Positions 1 to 11,244 of a stretch of DNA of 64,000 bases are shown piece after piece. The position numbers were made by a program, and so were the translations under genes. Below the pieces are notes generated by a model. That model was not told where the DNA came from. It saw only the letters and a list, made by a program, of their open reading frames with translations, and ran no database searches. The stretch is from Arachis hypogaea (lineage: Eukaryota; Streptophyta; Magnoliopsida; Fabales; Fabaceae), in NCBI RefSeq assembly GCF_003086295.3, contig NC_092044.1, forward strand, positions 73,370,024 through 73,434,023. The letters are read 5' to 3'. Within the stretch, counting starts at the first letter, position 1, and each line of letters starts with the position of its first letter.

Positions 1-962
1 AAGAGATACACATTCAAGCTTGTTTTCATGTACAACGCAAGTGGTTGTCAATCACGCGTTCATGAGTGAAAATGGTGATGAGTGTCACATAATCATCACA
101 TTCATCATGTTCTTGTGTGCGAATGAATATCTTAGAATAAGATTAAGCATAAATTGAATAGAAAACAGTAGTACTTTGCATTAATACTCGAGGAACAGCA
201 GAGCTCCACACCTTAATCTATGGTGTGTAGAAACTCCACCGTTGAAAATACATAAGTGATCATGGTTCAGGCATGGCTGAATGGCCAGCCCCCATAAAAG
301 TCTAAGATAGCATAAAACTGATCAAAGATCTCCTAATACAATAGTAAAAAAGTTCTATTTATACTAAACTAGTTACTAAGGTTACAGAAATGAGTAAATG
401 ATGCAGAAATACACTTCCAGGCCTACTGGGTGTGTGCTTGGGCTGAGCATTGAAGCTTTCATGTGTAGAGGTCTTCCTTGGAGTTAAACGCCAGTTTGTA
501 ACTTGTTTCTGGCATTTAACTCTGCTTTGCAACTTGTTTCTGGCATTTACCGCCAGAATAGGGCAGAAAGCTGGCGTTAAACGCCAGTTTGCGTTGTCTA
601 AACTCAAGCAAAGTATGGACTATTATATATTGATGGAAATCCCTGGATGTCTACTTTCCAACGCAATTGAGAGTGCGCCATTTGGACTTTTGTAGCTCTA
701 AAAATTTCATTTCGAGGGCAGGGAGGTCAGAATCCAACAATATCAGCAGTCCTTTGTCAGCCTCTGAATCAGATATTTGCTCAGGTCCCTCAATTTCAGC
801 CAGAAAATACCTGAAATCACAGAAAAATACACAAACTCATAGTAAAGTCCAGAAATATGAATTTTGCTTAAAAACTAATAAAAACATACTAAAAACTAAC
901 TAAATCATACTAAAAACTATGTAAAAACAATGCCAAAAAGCATATAAATTATCCGCTCATCA
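1..962 (-). repeat. E1 3' LTR, partial
   Basis: This is the distal part of the 3' LTR; the rest lies before the window. It matches the right-hand LTR apart from small indels. The clearest is an extra stretch of about 50 bp near 490-560 carrying additional copies of the element palindrome. The LTR ends with ctcatca at 956-962 (TGATGAG on the element strand). No host gene is present; short reading frames here are fortuitous. Confidence 0.85.
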
Positions 963-980
963 CAACACCAAACTTAAATT
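963..980 (-). other. E1 polypurine-tract region
   Basis: On the element strand the sequence next to the 3' LTR is AATTTAAGTTTGGTGTTG. The same AAGTTTGGTGTTG precedes the 3' LTR of E2. It is inferred to be the plus-strand priming region from its position; it is not strictly purine-only. Confidence 0.55.
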
Positions 981-1000
981 GTTGCTTGTCCCCAAGCAAC
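981..1000 (-). other. Hairpin next to E1 polypurine tract
   Basis: An 8-bp perfect stem, GTTGCTTG/CAAGCAAC, encloses loop GGGA on the element strand. It is one of four related hairpins in the two Athila-like elements (also 2487-2506, 10077-10096, 11245-11264). Confidence 0.6.
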
Positions 1001-2470
1001 TGAAAACAAAATAGGATAAAAAGAAGAGAATATACAATGAATCTCACAATATCAATGAAACTTAGTCCCAATTAGATGAGCGGGGCTAGTAGCTTTTTAC
1101 TTCTGAACAGTTTTGGCATCTCACTTTTTCCTTTGAAATTCAGAATGATTGGCATCTATAGGAACTCAGGATTTCAGATAGTGTTATTGATTTTCCTAGT
1201 TCAGTATGTTGATTCTTGAACACAGCTACTTTATGAGTCTTGGCCGTGGTCCTAAGCACTTTGTTTTCCAAGATTACCACCGGATATATAAATGCAACAG
1301 ACACATAACTGGGTGAACCTTTTCAGATTGTGACTTAGCTTTGCTAAAGTCCCCAGTTAGAGGTGTCCAGAGTTCTTAAGCACACTCTTTTTCCTTTGGA
1401 TCATGACTTTAACCACTCAGTCTCAAGCTTTTCACTTGGACCTTCATGACACAAGCACATGGATAGGGACAGCTTGATTTAGCCGCTTAGGCCTGGATTT
1501 TATTTCCTTGGGCCCTCCTATCCATTAATGCTCAAAGCATTGGATCCTTTTTACCCTTGCCTTTTGGTTTTAAGGGCTATTGGCTTTTTCTACTTGCTTT
1601 TTCTTTTTCTTTCTTTTTCTTTTAATTTTTGCCACTTTTTTTCGCAAGCTTTCTTATTCATTGCTTTTTCTTGCTTCAAGAATCAATTTTATGATTTTTC
1701 AAATTATCAATAACATTTCTCTTTGTTCATCATTCTTTCAAGAGCCAACAATTTTAACATTCATAAACAACAAGATAAAAAATATGCACTGTTCAAGCAT
1801 TCATTCAGAAAACAAAAAGTATTGCCACCACATTAAAATAATTAAACTAATTTCAAGATAAAATTTGAAATCCAAGAACTTCTTGTTCTTTTGTAATTAG
1901 GCACATTTTTCATTTAAGAGAGGTGAAGGATTCATGGAATTATTCATAGCTTTAAGACATAGATACTAGACACTAATGATCATGTAATGAAGGCACAAAC
2001 ATAGATAACACATAAAGCATAAAGTCAAAAAATAGAAAAATAAGAACAAGGAAATCAAAGAACGGGTCCACCTTAGTGATAGCGGCTAGTTCTTCTTCTT
2101 TGAAGATCCTATGGAGTGCTTGAGCTCCTCAATGTCTCTTCCTTGCCTTTGTTGCTCCATCCCTAGTGCTTTTGGTGCTCCTATCCTTAGTTGCTCCCAA
2201 TAGTTGTGTGGAGGAAAATGTATCCCTTGAGGTATCTCAGGGATTTCTTGATGAGGGAATTCCTCATGCTCTTGTTGAGGTCCATGAGTGGGCTCTCTTG
2301 ATGTGCAGTCAAATGCTCTATTACTGAGCTTTGGACCCTTCAAATGAATCTCTCCATCTCCCATGACTCGGAGGTGGAAGCTTTTGCCTTTCCTTTCCTC
2401 TTTCTAGAGATTTCTCCGGCCTTAGGTGCCATAAATAGTTATGGAAAAACAAAAAGCAATGCTTTTACCA
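1001..2470 (-). other. E1 3' untranslated internal region
   Basis: This non-coding part of E1 lies between the two hairpin motifs. It holds T-rich stretches (1580-1740) and blocks around 1230-1440 that resemble phrases in the same region of E2 near 10620-10990. No conserved protein was recognised. An env-like gene, expected here in some Athila elements, was not seen. Confidence 0.5.
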
Positions 2471-2486
2471 CACCAAACTTAAAAGG

Positions 2487-2506
2487 TTTGCTCGTCCTCG
2501 AGCAAA
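2487..2506 (-). other. Second E1 hairpin, with compensatory change
   Basis: On the element strand the stem is TTTGCTCG/CGAGCAAA with loop AGGA, followed by AAGTTTGGTGT. Relative to the other three copies a T-A pair in the stem is replaced by C-G on both sides, so pairing is kept. Confidence 0.6.
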
Positions 2507-2639
2507 AGAAGAGAGAAAGAAGTGGGAGAAGAAGAGAATGGAGGAGATGGAGGGAAAGAGAGAGAGAGGTGGGGTAGGTAGGGATCCTGTGGGGTCCACA
2601 GATCCAGAGGGGGTAAGGGTTTGTCATCCCTGCTCCAAT

Positions 2640-2920
2640 TAGGCGTGTAAACGCCCTTAGTGTGCAATCCTGGCATTTAACGCTAGATTGCTGCTTGTTT
2701 CTGGCGTTAAACGCCAGCTTTTATTCCTTTCCTTGCGTTAAACGCCAGGCTACAACTTGTTTCTGGCATTTAACGCCAGATTGTTGCTTCTTTCTGGCGT
2801 TTAACGCCAGTTTGGTGCTTGTTTTTGGCGTTTAACGCCCAGAATAGTGCCAGACTGGGCGTTAAACGGCCATTCTGCTACCCTTACTGGCGTTTAAATG
2901 CCAGTAAGTTGCTCTTCCAG
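2640..2920 (-). repeat. Array of CTGGCGTT/AACGCCAG palindromes in E1
   Basis: Roughly nine to ten copies of a 17-bp near-palindrome (CTGGCGTT, one base, AACGCCAG) occur about 30 bp apart with a T-rich spacer such as TTGCTTGTTT. Several copies are degenerate (gcattt, gctaga), mostly C-to-T type changes. Related copies occur in the LTRs (485-590 and 8230-8285). The motif is element-specific. Confidence 0.8.
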
Positions 2921-3030
2921 AGTGTGCTATTTTTTAATGCTGTTTTTTATTTTTCTTTAATTTTTGCAATTGTTTTTGTGACTCCACATGATCATCAACC
3001 TAAAAAAAGAAAATAACATAGATAAATAAA

Positions 3031-3066
3031 ATTGGGTTGCCTCCTAATAAGCGCTTCTTTAATGTC
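3031..3066 (-). other. Post-pol motif shared by E1 and E2
   Basis: On the element strand this contains AAAGAAGCGCTT followed by TTAGGAGGCAACCC. E2 carries nearly the same sequence at 9285-9320 directly after integrase. The core AAGCGCTT is an 8-bp palindrome. In E1 it follows protease, which marks the right edge of the missing pol segment. Confidence 0.6.
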
Positions 3067-3086
3067 AATAGCTTGACAGTGAGCTC

Positions 3087-3640
3087 TCATGGAGCTTTAC
3101 AGATGTTCAGAGCATTGTTGGGACCTCCCAACACGAAACTTAGAGTTTGAATGTGGGGGTTCAACACCACACTTAGAGTTTGTTGTGGCCTCCCAACACC
3201 AAACTTAGAGTTTGACTGTGGGAGCTTTGTTTGACTCTGCATTGAGAGAAGCTTTTCTTGCTTTCTCTCCATGGTTACAGAGGGAGATCCTTGAGTTTTA
3301 AACACAAGGTAGTTCTCATTCAATTGAAGGACCAACTCTCCTCTGTCCACATCAATCACAGCTTTTGCTATGGCTAGGAAGGGTCTTCCAAGGATGATAG
3401 ATTCATCATCATCCTTCCCAGTGTCTAGGATTATAAAATCAGCAGGGATGTAAAGGCCTTTGACCTTTACTAGCACGTCTTCTACCTATCTATAAGCCTT
3501 TTTCATGGAATTGTCTGCCATCTCTAATGAGAATTTGGCAGACTGTACCTCAAAGATTCCCAGTTTCTCCATTACAGAGAGTGGCATTAAGTTTATGCCT
3601 GACTCCAGGTCACACAGAGCCTTCTCAAAGGTCATGGTGC
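3087..3640 (-). pseudogene. E1 retropepsin-like protease remnant
   Basis: This is an aspartic protease of the Ty3/gypsy (Athila) polyprotein, which would cut Gag-Pol. On the minus strand the frame reads through INLMPLSVMEKLGI (3560-3605), a flap region and IILGRPFLAIAKAVIDV near 3380. The usual DLGAS active-site segment reads DLESG, so the catalytic loop is altered. An in-frame stop lies near 3486 before LVKVKGLYIPADF. The frame ends at 3087 without continuing into RT. The family is clear from ILGRPFL and the downstream VDRGEL; the product would not be functional. Confidence 0.75.
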
Positions 3641-3674
3641 CTATGGTACACGAAATTAAGAATTTACCAGGATC

Positions 3675-5426
3675 CTATTTCTTTTGAGGTAATGTCTGCC
3701 TAACCAAGTCATTCAGTTCATTCGTGAGCAATGGGGGTTCATTCTCCCAAGTCTTATTACCAAATAACTTGGCATTTAGCTTCATGATTGCTCCAAGGTA
3801 TTTAGAAACTTGCTCTAAAGTGATATCCTCATCCTCTTCAGAGGAAGAGTACTCATCAGAGCTCATGAATGGCAGAAGTAGGTTCAATAGAATCTTTGTG
3901 GTCTCTAGATGAGCCTCAGACTCCTTAGGTTCCTCAATTGCGAACCCCTTTTTGTCCAGAGGACGTCCCATGAGATCTTCCTCATTGGGTTTCACGTCCT
4001 TCTCCTCCTCTCTAGGTTCGGCCACACCAAGTAAAGTTATGGCCTTGCACTCTCTTTTTGGATTCTCTTCTGTATTGCTTCAGAGAGTACTAGGAGGAGT
4101 TTTAGTGACTCTTTTACTCAGCTGGCCCACTTATGCCTCCAAATTTCTAATGGAAGACCTTGTTTCATTCATGAAACTTAGAGTGGCCTTAGATAGATCA
4201 GAGACTATGTTTGCTAAGCTAGAGGGGCTCTGCTCAGAATTCTTTGTCTGTTGCTGAGAGGATGATGGAAAAGGCTTGCTATTGCTAAACCTGTTTCTTC
4301 CACCATTATTAAAGCCTTATTGAGGCTTTTGTTGATCCTTCCATGAGAAATTTGGATGATTTCTCCATGAGAGATTATAGGTGTTTCCATAGGCTTCACC
4401 TATTTAATTCACCTCTGCCATTGCAGGGTTCTCAGGATCATAAGCTTCTTCTTCAGAAGATACTTCTTTAGTACTGTTGGATGCATTTTACAATCCATTC
4501 AGACTCTGAGAAATCATATTGACTTGTTGAGTCAACATTTTGTTCTGAGCCAATATGGCATTCAGAGCATCAATTTCAAGAACTCTCTTCCTCTGAGGCA
4601 TCCCATTACTCACAGGATTCCTTTCAGAAGTGTACATGAACTGGTTGTTTGCAATCATGTCAATGAGTTCCTGAGCTTCTGCAGGCATTTTCTTCAGGTG
4701 AATAGATCCACCTGCAGAATGGTCCAATGACATCTTAGACGACTCAGACAGACCATCATAGAATATATCCAGGATGGTCCATTCCGAAAGCATGTCAGAA
4801 GGACACTTTTGGGTCAGTTGCTTGTATCTCTCCCAAGCTTCATAGAAGGATTCACCTTCTTTCTGTTTGAAGGTTTGAACATCCACTCTAAGCTTGCTCA
4901 ACTTTTGAGGAGGAAAGAACTTGGCTAAAAAAGCCGTGACCAGCTTATCCCAAGAGTTCAGGCTATCTTTAGGTTGAGAGTCTAACCATATTCTAGCTCT
5001 GTCTCTTACAGCAAAAGGGAAAAGCATAAGCTTATAGACCTCAGGATCAACTCCATTGGTCTTACCAGTATCACAGATCTACAAGAATTTAGTTAAGAAC
5101 TGAAAAAGATCTTTTGATGGAAGTCCATGAAACTTGCAATTCTGTTGCATCGGAGAAACTAATTGAGGCTTTGGCTCAAAGTTGTTTGCTCCAATGGTAG
5201 GGATTGAGATGCTTCTTCCATGGAAGTTGGAATTTGGTGTAGTAAAGTCACCGAGCATCTTCCTTGCATTGTTGTTGGGTTCGGCCATGTCTCCTTCTTT
5301 TTCGAGATTCTCTGTAAGGTTTTCTCTAGATTGTTGTGCTTTAGCTTCTCTTAGCTTCTTCTTCAAAGTCCTTTCAGGTTTAGGATCTGCTTTAACAAGA
5401 ATGTCCTTGTCCTTGCTCCTGCTCAT
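3675..5426 (-). pseudogene. E1 gag remnant (Athila-type)
   Basis: This would encode the capsid/nucleocapsid polyprotein that packages element RNA. The start at 5426 gives a basic N-terminus (MSRSKDKDILVK). The core at about 5100-4740 carries KFHGLPSKD, RDRARIWLDSQP, FFPPQKLSKLRVDVQTF and ESFYEAWERYKQLTQKCP, typical of plant Ty3 retrotransposon gag. A TAG at 5079-5081 interrupts the frame where related elements have a sense codon, and further stops occur at about 4488, 4410, 4320 and 4080. An acidic, serine-rich tail follows at 3675-4025. No CCHC zinc knuckle was seen. It is broken in several places and cannot make full-length Gag. Confidence 0.8.
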
Positions 5427-5429
5427 ATA

Positions 5430-6990
5430 AAAAAGAAGAGAATAGAAAAGGAAGAGGAATCCTCTATGTCACAGTATAGAGATTCCTTTATGTGAGTAGA
5501 AGAATAAGAATGAAGGAAGAAGAAGAAAAATTCGAACACAGAGAAGGGAGTGGTTCGAATTTTGAGAAGAGAAGTGTTAATAAATGAATAAAAATAAATA
5601 GAAAGAGAGAGAAGAAAATTTGAAAATTAGAAGAAAAGAAAAGAAAAATATTTTTGTTTTTTTTTTTAAATTTAGTTAGAATTCGAAAATTAAGAGAAGA
5701 AATAAAATTAAAATTAAAATTTTAAACAATTAGTTAAATAAAAAGATTTTTGAAAAAGAGGAAGGTGAATTTTGAAAATTAGAGGGAGAAAAATAGTTAG
5801 GTGGTTTTGAAAAAGATAAGAAATAGTAAAATAAACAAAAAGTCAATTAGTTAATTGAAAAAGATTTAAAAATCAATTTTGAAAAGATAAGAAGTTAGAA
5901 AAGATTTTGAAATTAAAATTTTAAAAGATATGATTGAAAAAGATCTGATTACAAAGATATGATTGAAATTTATTTTGAAAAAGATTTGAAAAAGAAATTT
6001 AAAAAGATTTGATTTTTAAAATTAAATTTGATTACTTGACTAACAAGAAACTAAAAGATATGATTTTAAAAATTAAAGATAGAACCTTTCTTAACAAGAA
6101 AGTAACAAACTTCAATTTTTGAATCAATCACATTAATTGTTAGTAAAGTTTTCGAAAATTATGAAATAAAAATTAAGAAAAAGATTTTGAAAATCAATTT
6201 TTTAAAATTTTCAAAAATATTTAAAAAATGAAAAAGATTTGATTTTTGAAAAAGATTTTGAAAAGATAGGATTTTTGAAATTGAAATCTTGACTTGACTA
6301 ACAAGAAACAACTTATTTTAAAAAAATTTTACTAAGTCAACCCAAAGATTTCGAAATTTATGAGTAAAATAAGGAAAAGATATTTTTTATTTTTGAATTT
6401 TTAATGAGGAGAGAGAAAAACACAAATATGACTCAACACATAAAAATTTTGGATTAAAACAAATGATGCATGCAAGAACACTATGAATGTCAAGATGAAC
6501 ACCAAGAACACTTTGAAGATCATGATGAACATCAAGAACTTATTTTTGAAAAATTTTCAAGAAAAGAAAACATGCAAGACACCAAACTTAGAAATTTTTA
6601 ATATTTAGACACCAAGAATTCAAAAATGCATATGAAAAACAAGAAAAGACACAAAACAAGAAAATGTAAAGATCAAACAAGAAGACTTGTCAAGAACAAC
6701 TTGAAGATCATGAAGAATGCAATGCATGAAATTTTCGAAAATTTTTAGAAAAAATTAAAACATGCAATTGACACTAAACTTAAAACTTGACTCTAGACTC
6801 AAACAAGAAACACAAAATATTTTTGATTTTATGATTTTATTAATTTTTTGGATTTTTCGAAAATATCTTTTTGGAAAAATGAAAAAGAAGAAATTTTTTT
6901 GAAAGATTTTTGAAAACTTTTTGAAAATAAAATAAGAAGAAAATTACCTAATCTGAGCAACAAGATGAACCGTCAGTTATCCAAACTCGA
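5430..6990 (-). other. E1 5' leader, A/G-rich on the plus strand
   Basis: A 1.5-kb non-coding stretch lies between gag and the primer site. It is strongly strand-asymmetric, with long runs of the gaaaaagattt type on the plus strand and hence T/C-rich in element RNA. It probably holds packaging signals, but none can be recognised by eye. Confidence 0.5.
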
Positions 6991-6991
6991 A

Positions 6992-7011
6992 CAATCCCCG
7001 GTAACGGCGCC
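6992..7011 (-). promoter_or_regulatory. E1 primer-binding site, tRNA-Asp type
   Basis: The element strand reads TGGCGCCGTTACCGGGG, the form used by Athila/Tat elements and complementary to the 3' end of plant tRNA-Asp with one mismatch (A for G). It lies seven bases inside the LTR end. Confidence 0.8.
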
Positions 7012-7018
7012 AAAAACT

Positions 7019-8653
7019 TGGTGCACGAAATTGTGATCTCAATGGCGCCAACAACTTGGTACGCACAATTGTAATATCACTCTTTTTCACAACTTCGTAC
7101 AACTAACCAGCAAGTGCACTGGGTCGTCCAAGAAATAAACCTTACGTGAGTAAGGGTCAATCCCATGGAGATTGTCGGCTTGAAGCAAGCTATGGGCACC
7201 TTGTAAATTTCAGTCAGGTGGATTCAAATGGTTTTGAAGTTTTGATAATTAAAAGATAAATAAAACATAAAATAAGATAGAGATACTTATGTAATTCATT
7301 GGTGGGAATTTCAGATAAGCGTATAGAGATGCGTAGTTCCTTCTAAATCTCTGCTTTCCTATTGCTTTCATCCAATCCTTCATACTCCTTTCTATGGCAA
7401 GCTGTTTGTAGGGGGATCACCGTTATCAATGGCTACCATCCATCCTCTCAGTGAAAATGGTCCAGCTACGGGTTACGTAGGGCTAATCATCTGTCGGTTC
7501 TCGATTGTGTAGGAATAGGATTTATTATCCTTTTGCGTCTGTCACCACGCCCTACAGTCGCGAGTTTGAAGCTCGTCACAGTCATCCCATCCCAGATCCA
7601 ACTCGGAATACCACAGACAAGGTTTAGACTTTTCGGATCTCAAGAATGCTGCCAATGGGTTCTAGCTTATACCATGAAGACTCTGATTGTAAGGAATTGA
7701 AGGCTCTGTTGTCAGGAGAGGCAATCAAACGCATGGACCAGGAATCCAAGCGATACACATTCAAGCTTGTTTTCATGTAGAATGAAAGTGGTTATCAATC
7801 ACGCGTTCATGAGTGAGAATGGTGATGAGTGTCACATAATCATCACATTCGTCATATTCTTGTGTGCGAATGAATATCTTAGAATAAGAATAAGCATGAA
7901 TTAAATAGAAAACAATAGTACTTTGCATTAATACTCGAGGAACAACAGAGCTCCACACCTTAATATATGGTATGTAGAAACTCCAACATTGAAAATACAT
8001 AAGTGATAATGGTTCAGGCATGGCCGAATGGCCAGCCCCCATAAAAGTCTAAGATAGCATAAAACTAATCAAAGATCTCCTAATACAATAGTAAAAAGTT
8101 CTATTTATACTAAACTAGTTACTAGGGTTACAGAAATGAGTAAATGATGCAAAAATCCACTTCTGGGCCTACTGGGTGTGTGCTTGGGCTGAGCATTGAA
8201 GCTTTCACATGTAGAGGTCTTCCTTGGAGTTAAGCGTTTACCGCCAGAATAGGGCAGAAAGCTGATGTTAAACGCCAGTTTGCGTCATCTAAACTCGGGC
8301 AAAGTATAAACTATTATATATTGTTGGAAAGCCCTGGATGTCTATTTTCTAACGCAATTGAGAGCATGCCATTTGGACTTTTGTAGCTCCAAAAATTCTA
8401 TTTCGAGTATAGGAAGGTCAGAATCCAACAGCATCAGCAGTCCTTTGTCAGCCTCTAAATCAGATATTTGCTCAGGTCCCTCAATTTCAGCCAGAAAATA
8501 CCTGAAATCATAGAAAAACACACAAACTCATAGTAAAGTCCAGAAATGTGAATTTTGCTTAAAAACTAATAAAAATATACTAAAAACTAACTAAATCATA
8601 CTAAAAACTATGTAAAAATAATGCCAAAAAGCGTATAAATTATCTGCTCATCA
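7019..8653 (-). repeat. E1 5' LTR, complete (about 1.6 kb)
   Basis: Bounded by TG at 7019 and CA at 8653 on the plus strand. It contains a 36-bp tandem duplication of the LTR/primer-site junction at about 7036-7071, and palindrome copies at 8230-8285. Its U5 shares the phrase 'gggatcgacccttactcac' (allowing mismatches) with the E2 LTR. No gene is present. Confidence 0.8.
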
Positions 8654-8655
8654 CA

Positions 8656-9261
8656 CCCTCAGACAAGTGGACAGGTTGAAGTTTCCATCAGGGAACTTAA
8701 GAGGATTCTAGAGAAGACCGTTAGTGTTTCAAGAAAGGACTGGTCTAGGAAGCTTGATGATGCTCTCTGGGCATACCAGACAGCGTACAAGACTCCCATT
8801 GGCATGTCCCCTTACCAGTTGGTCTATGGCAAAGCTTGTCACTTGCCAGTTGAGTTGGAGCATAAAGCTTACTAGGCAATCAGGTATCTGAACCTTGATT
8901 CAGAAGCTGCAGGAATTAAGCGAATGCTTCAGTTGAATGAGCTTGATGAATTCAGATATTCAGCCTATGAGAATGCCAAGCTCTATAAGGAGAGAACCAA
9001 CTGCATGACAAGAAGATTGCCATCAGAATCTTAGAGCCAGGACAAAGAGTGCTTCTGTATAATTCAAAGCTCAAATTCTTTCCCGGGAAGCTGAAATCCT
9101 GGTGGTCAGGACCGTTTGTGGTTACCAAAGCTTCACCATATGGTCATGTGGAACTACAGGAAGATAATTCTGACAAAAAATTTACAGTGAATGGCCAGAG
9201 GTTGAAGCACTATCTTAGAGGCGAGATTGATCGCCAGAGGTCTACTCATCTTCTGATCTAG
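8656..9261 (+). pseudogene. E2 integrase, C-terminal fragment
   Basis: This is the DDE integrase of a Ty3/gypsy element, which joins cDNA to host DNA. The visible frame starts at HPQTSGQVE and includes the catalytic Glu region ([11 protein letters not shown]), [22 protein letters not shown] and HLPVELEH, all typical of the family. A TAG interrupts it after HKAY (about 8874), where a Trp codon is expected. A single-base shift near 8996 moves the reading into a second frame with RVLLYNSKLKFFPGKLKSWW and GPFVV, the GPY/F-type C-terminus, ending at 9261. The two upstream Asp residues are missing because E1 interrupts the gene. Non-functional. Confidence 0.85.
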
Positions 9262-9284
9262 AAGAATTGACCGTCAAGCTAGTG

Positions 9285-9320
9285 ACGTTAAAGAAGCGCT
9301 TGTCGGGAGGCAACCCGATA
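9285..9320 (+). other. Post-pol motif of E2
   Basis: Carries AAAGAAGCGCTTGTCGGGAG followed by GCAACCC, 24 bases after the integrase stop. It is nearly the same as E1 3031-3066. Conserved outside coding sequence in two families, so probably a cis signal. Confidence 0.55.
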
Positions 9321-9450
9321 ATTTCATATCCTTCGTTATTTTTCGTAGTAGTAGTTTTTTTACTTATTTGATTTTATTTAGTTCTTACTAATTTTCTGAT
9401 CATGCAGCTATTTTAGAACAGGAACCGAAAAAAACAAAAAAAAAAACAAA

Positions 9451-9930
9451 AAGCACATGACGCGCAAGCGTCGCTGACGCGCACGCGTCAGATGGGTGTG
9501 CGTAAAAAAATAAAAATGAACAGAGAGTGTCGCGGGAGTGGCCCCAGAATGAGGCCTTTTGCACAAACAAGCCCACGTGTACACGTACCCCACGCGCATG
9601 CGTCATTCGTAATTTTGGCACTCCACGCGTACGCGTCATTGACGCGTACGTGTGACCTTCAATTTCGACGTAAATATGTGTTGGCCAAAGAGTTGTGCTG
9701 GCTTAAAGCTGGAAGTGCTCTAGAAGCACAAAACTTGTTCACGTGTACGCATCATTTGCACAAATGGCCATCCACACGTGCGCGTGTATGATGCGCACGC
9801 GTCGATTGAAAATATGGGTTCCCAAGCCACGCGAACAGTGAGTTGTGCGTGCGCGCGGCTGACTTCGTGCGAATCGCACGAAACCAAGGGCACGTGGACA
9901 CGTGCCTGACGCTGACGCGTCATTAAGAAA
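9451..9930 (+). repeat. CpG-rich palindromes (ACGCGTACGCGT type) in E2 internal region
   Basis: At least eight copies or half-copies of an ACGCGTACGCGT-like palindrome, many decayed to forms such as acgtgtacacgt, are scattered in this stretch. The same motif forms a tighter array in the LTR (11481-11662). The open frames that cover it in several phases are a by-product of the CpG-rich repeats and not genes. Confidence 0.75.
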
Positions 9931-10076
9931 ATTTTGCGCCCCACGCGCCGCACAACTCCACTAGTTCGCCGCCCAGTTTTTAATTTTCTTTCTCCCTCTC
10001 CCAATCCTAATTCTCTCTTGTTCTTTTATCCTTTTCTTTCATCATAATATTTTTCTCTTTCTATTTTCAGTTCTTT

Positions 10077-10096
10077 TTTGCTTGAGGACAAGCAAA
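10077..10096 (+). other. E2 hairpin, internal copy
   Basis: Stem TTTGCTTG/CAAGCAAA with loop AGGA, followed by TTTTAGTTTGGTGTTG. It lies about 1.2 kb before the polypurine-tract copy, matching the two-copy arrangement in E1. Confidence 0.6.
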
Positions 10097-11244
10097 CCTT
10101 TTAGTTTGGTGTTGACGCTTTGCTTAAGGATTTTCTGTTTATTCCTATGGCACCAAAAAGGAGGCGAATCATCTTCACTGAGGAGCACAACCTGAAGAAT
10201 GAAACAATGAGGATAACTAAGGTGGTTGAGTTCCTTTCATTTTTTATTCCTCTCCTCTTTTTCTATGTTATGTTCCGATTTTCTGCTATTTTGCTTTGTC
10301 TGTTGCATGATCCTTCATTAGTAAGAATCCTAGGTCTAGTTTAGTTTTCCCTTAAATGCTTTAATTCTGAAAAGATGTCTCATGTATTACCCATTGAGCT
10401 TGAATTCAAATAAAAAATACAGAAATAATGTATTGCATGAGAAATTGAGTTAATTTTATGAGTAGTCTTATTTACTTAAATGTGGTGGTATTTTCTGTTA
10501 TTCTGAATGCATGACATGAACAGTGCATATTTAAATTTGAATCAAAGAATGTTGATGTACAAGGAATAGGAATTTAGAGAATTATTATGATTTCTCTGAA
10601 ATTAATAAAAGTTTAATCGTTGAAGCAAAAGAAGCAGCAAAAGAAAAATAAAAGCAAGGTCCAAGGCTCTGAGCATCAATGACTCGGGAGGTCAGACTTG
10701 ATTAAAAGCTCAAAGAGTTATTTCCCTAGTCACATGCTTGTGGTATTCATGTGTCAAGTAATCCTTAAAACAAAATATTTAGAGTCGAGATCAATTGTAG
10801 AGTATGCCAAAGGCTTTGAGCACCAATGTCTGTGGATAATTAAAAAAAATAAAAAAAATACAAAAATAAAAATAAAAAAATAAAAATAAAAATAAAAATA
10901 TTTAGAACTTAAAGAGAGTTCCCCAGTTAAGTGCTTGTGGTATTTCTGTATCAAGTAAAGCTTGAGACAAAACATTTAAAGTCACGGCTAGGCTCAAGGT
11001 GCAAAGCACCAAAGAAAAAAATTGTTGTGTTCAAGGATTAAATTGAGCTACAAAAGATCAGAGAATTCATAATATTATCCGGATTCTAATTCCAGATGAC
11101 AGTAACATTCTTCTGATTCAAAGGAGAGTGAGATGCCAAAACTATTCAGGATTGCAGTTCTAAACCCCACTATAAGAAGAGTCATGAGCTTAATCGAATT
11201 CTCATTCTCATTCAAATTCACATCCTAAGCTTATATTAGTTTTG
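10097..11244 (+). other. E2 3' untranslated internal region
   Basis: No recognisable protein. A reading frame at 10120-10344 begins with a basic MAPKRRR-like stretch and then becomes hydrophobic; nothing supports it as a gene. From 10640 to 10990 a block of about 200 bp (gcttgtggtatt, atcaagtaa, aaaacatttaaagtc) is imperfectly duplicated around an A-rich run. Confidence 0.5.

Larger units (their letters stand above)
1..8653 (-). mobile_element. E1: Athila-like Ty3/gypsy LTR retrotransposon, gag-protease only, truncated by window start
   Basis: Positions 4-962 repeat at about 7752-8653, which marks them as two LTRs. A primer site complementary to tRNA-Asp lies inside the right-hand LTR, so the element reads right to left. 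Going 5' to 3' on the minus strand it has LTR, primer site, 1.5-kb purine-rich leader, gag, protease, a post-pol region with palindromes, polypurine tract and LTR. RT, RNase H and integrase are absent: protease runs almost directly into the post-pol motif that follows integrase in E2. It is therefore non-autonomous. Its right end sits inside the integrase frame of E2, so it is a nested insertion. The left target duplication lies outside the window. Family assignment is from the primer site, gag sequence and layout. Confidence 0.85.

Noticed and set aside
2640..2920. Regularly spaced palindromic repeats resembling a CRISPR array
   Set aside because: The spacers are similar to one another, the host is a plant and the motif is a component of an LTR retrotransposon.
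9400..10004. Several overlapping open frames on both strands
   Set aside because: They arise from CpG-rich palindromes, run in many phases and show no protein motif.
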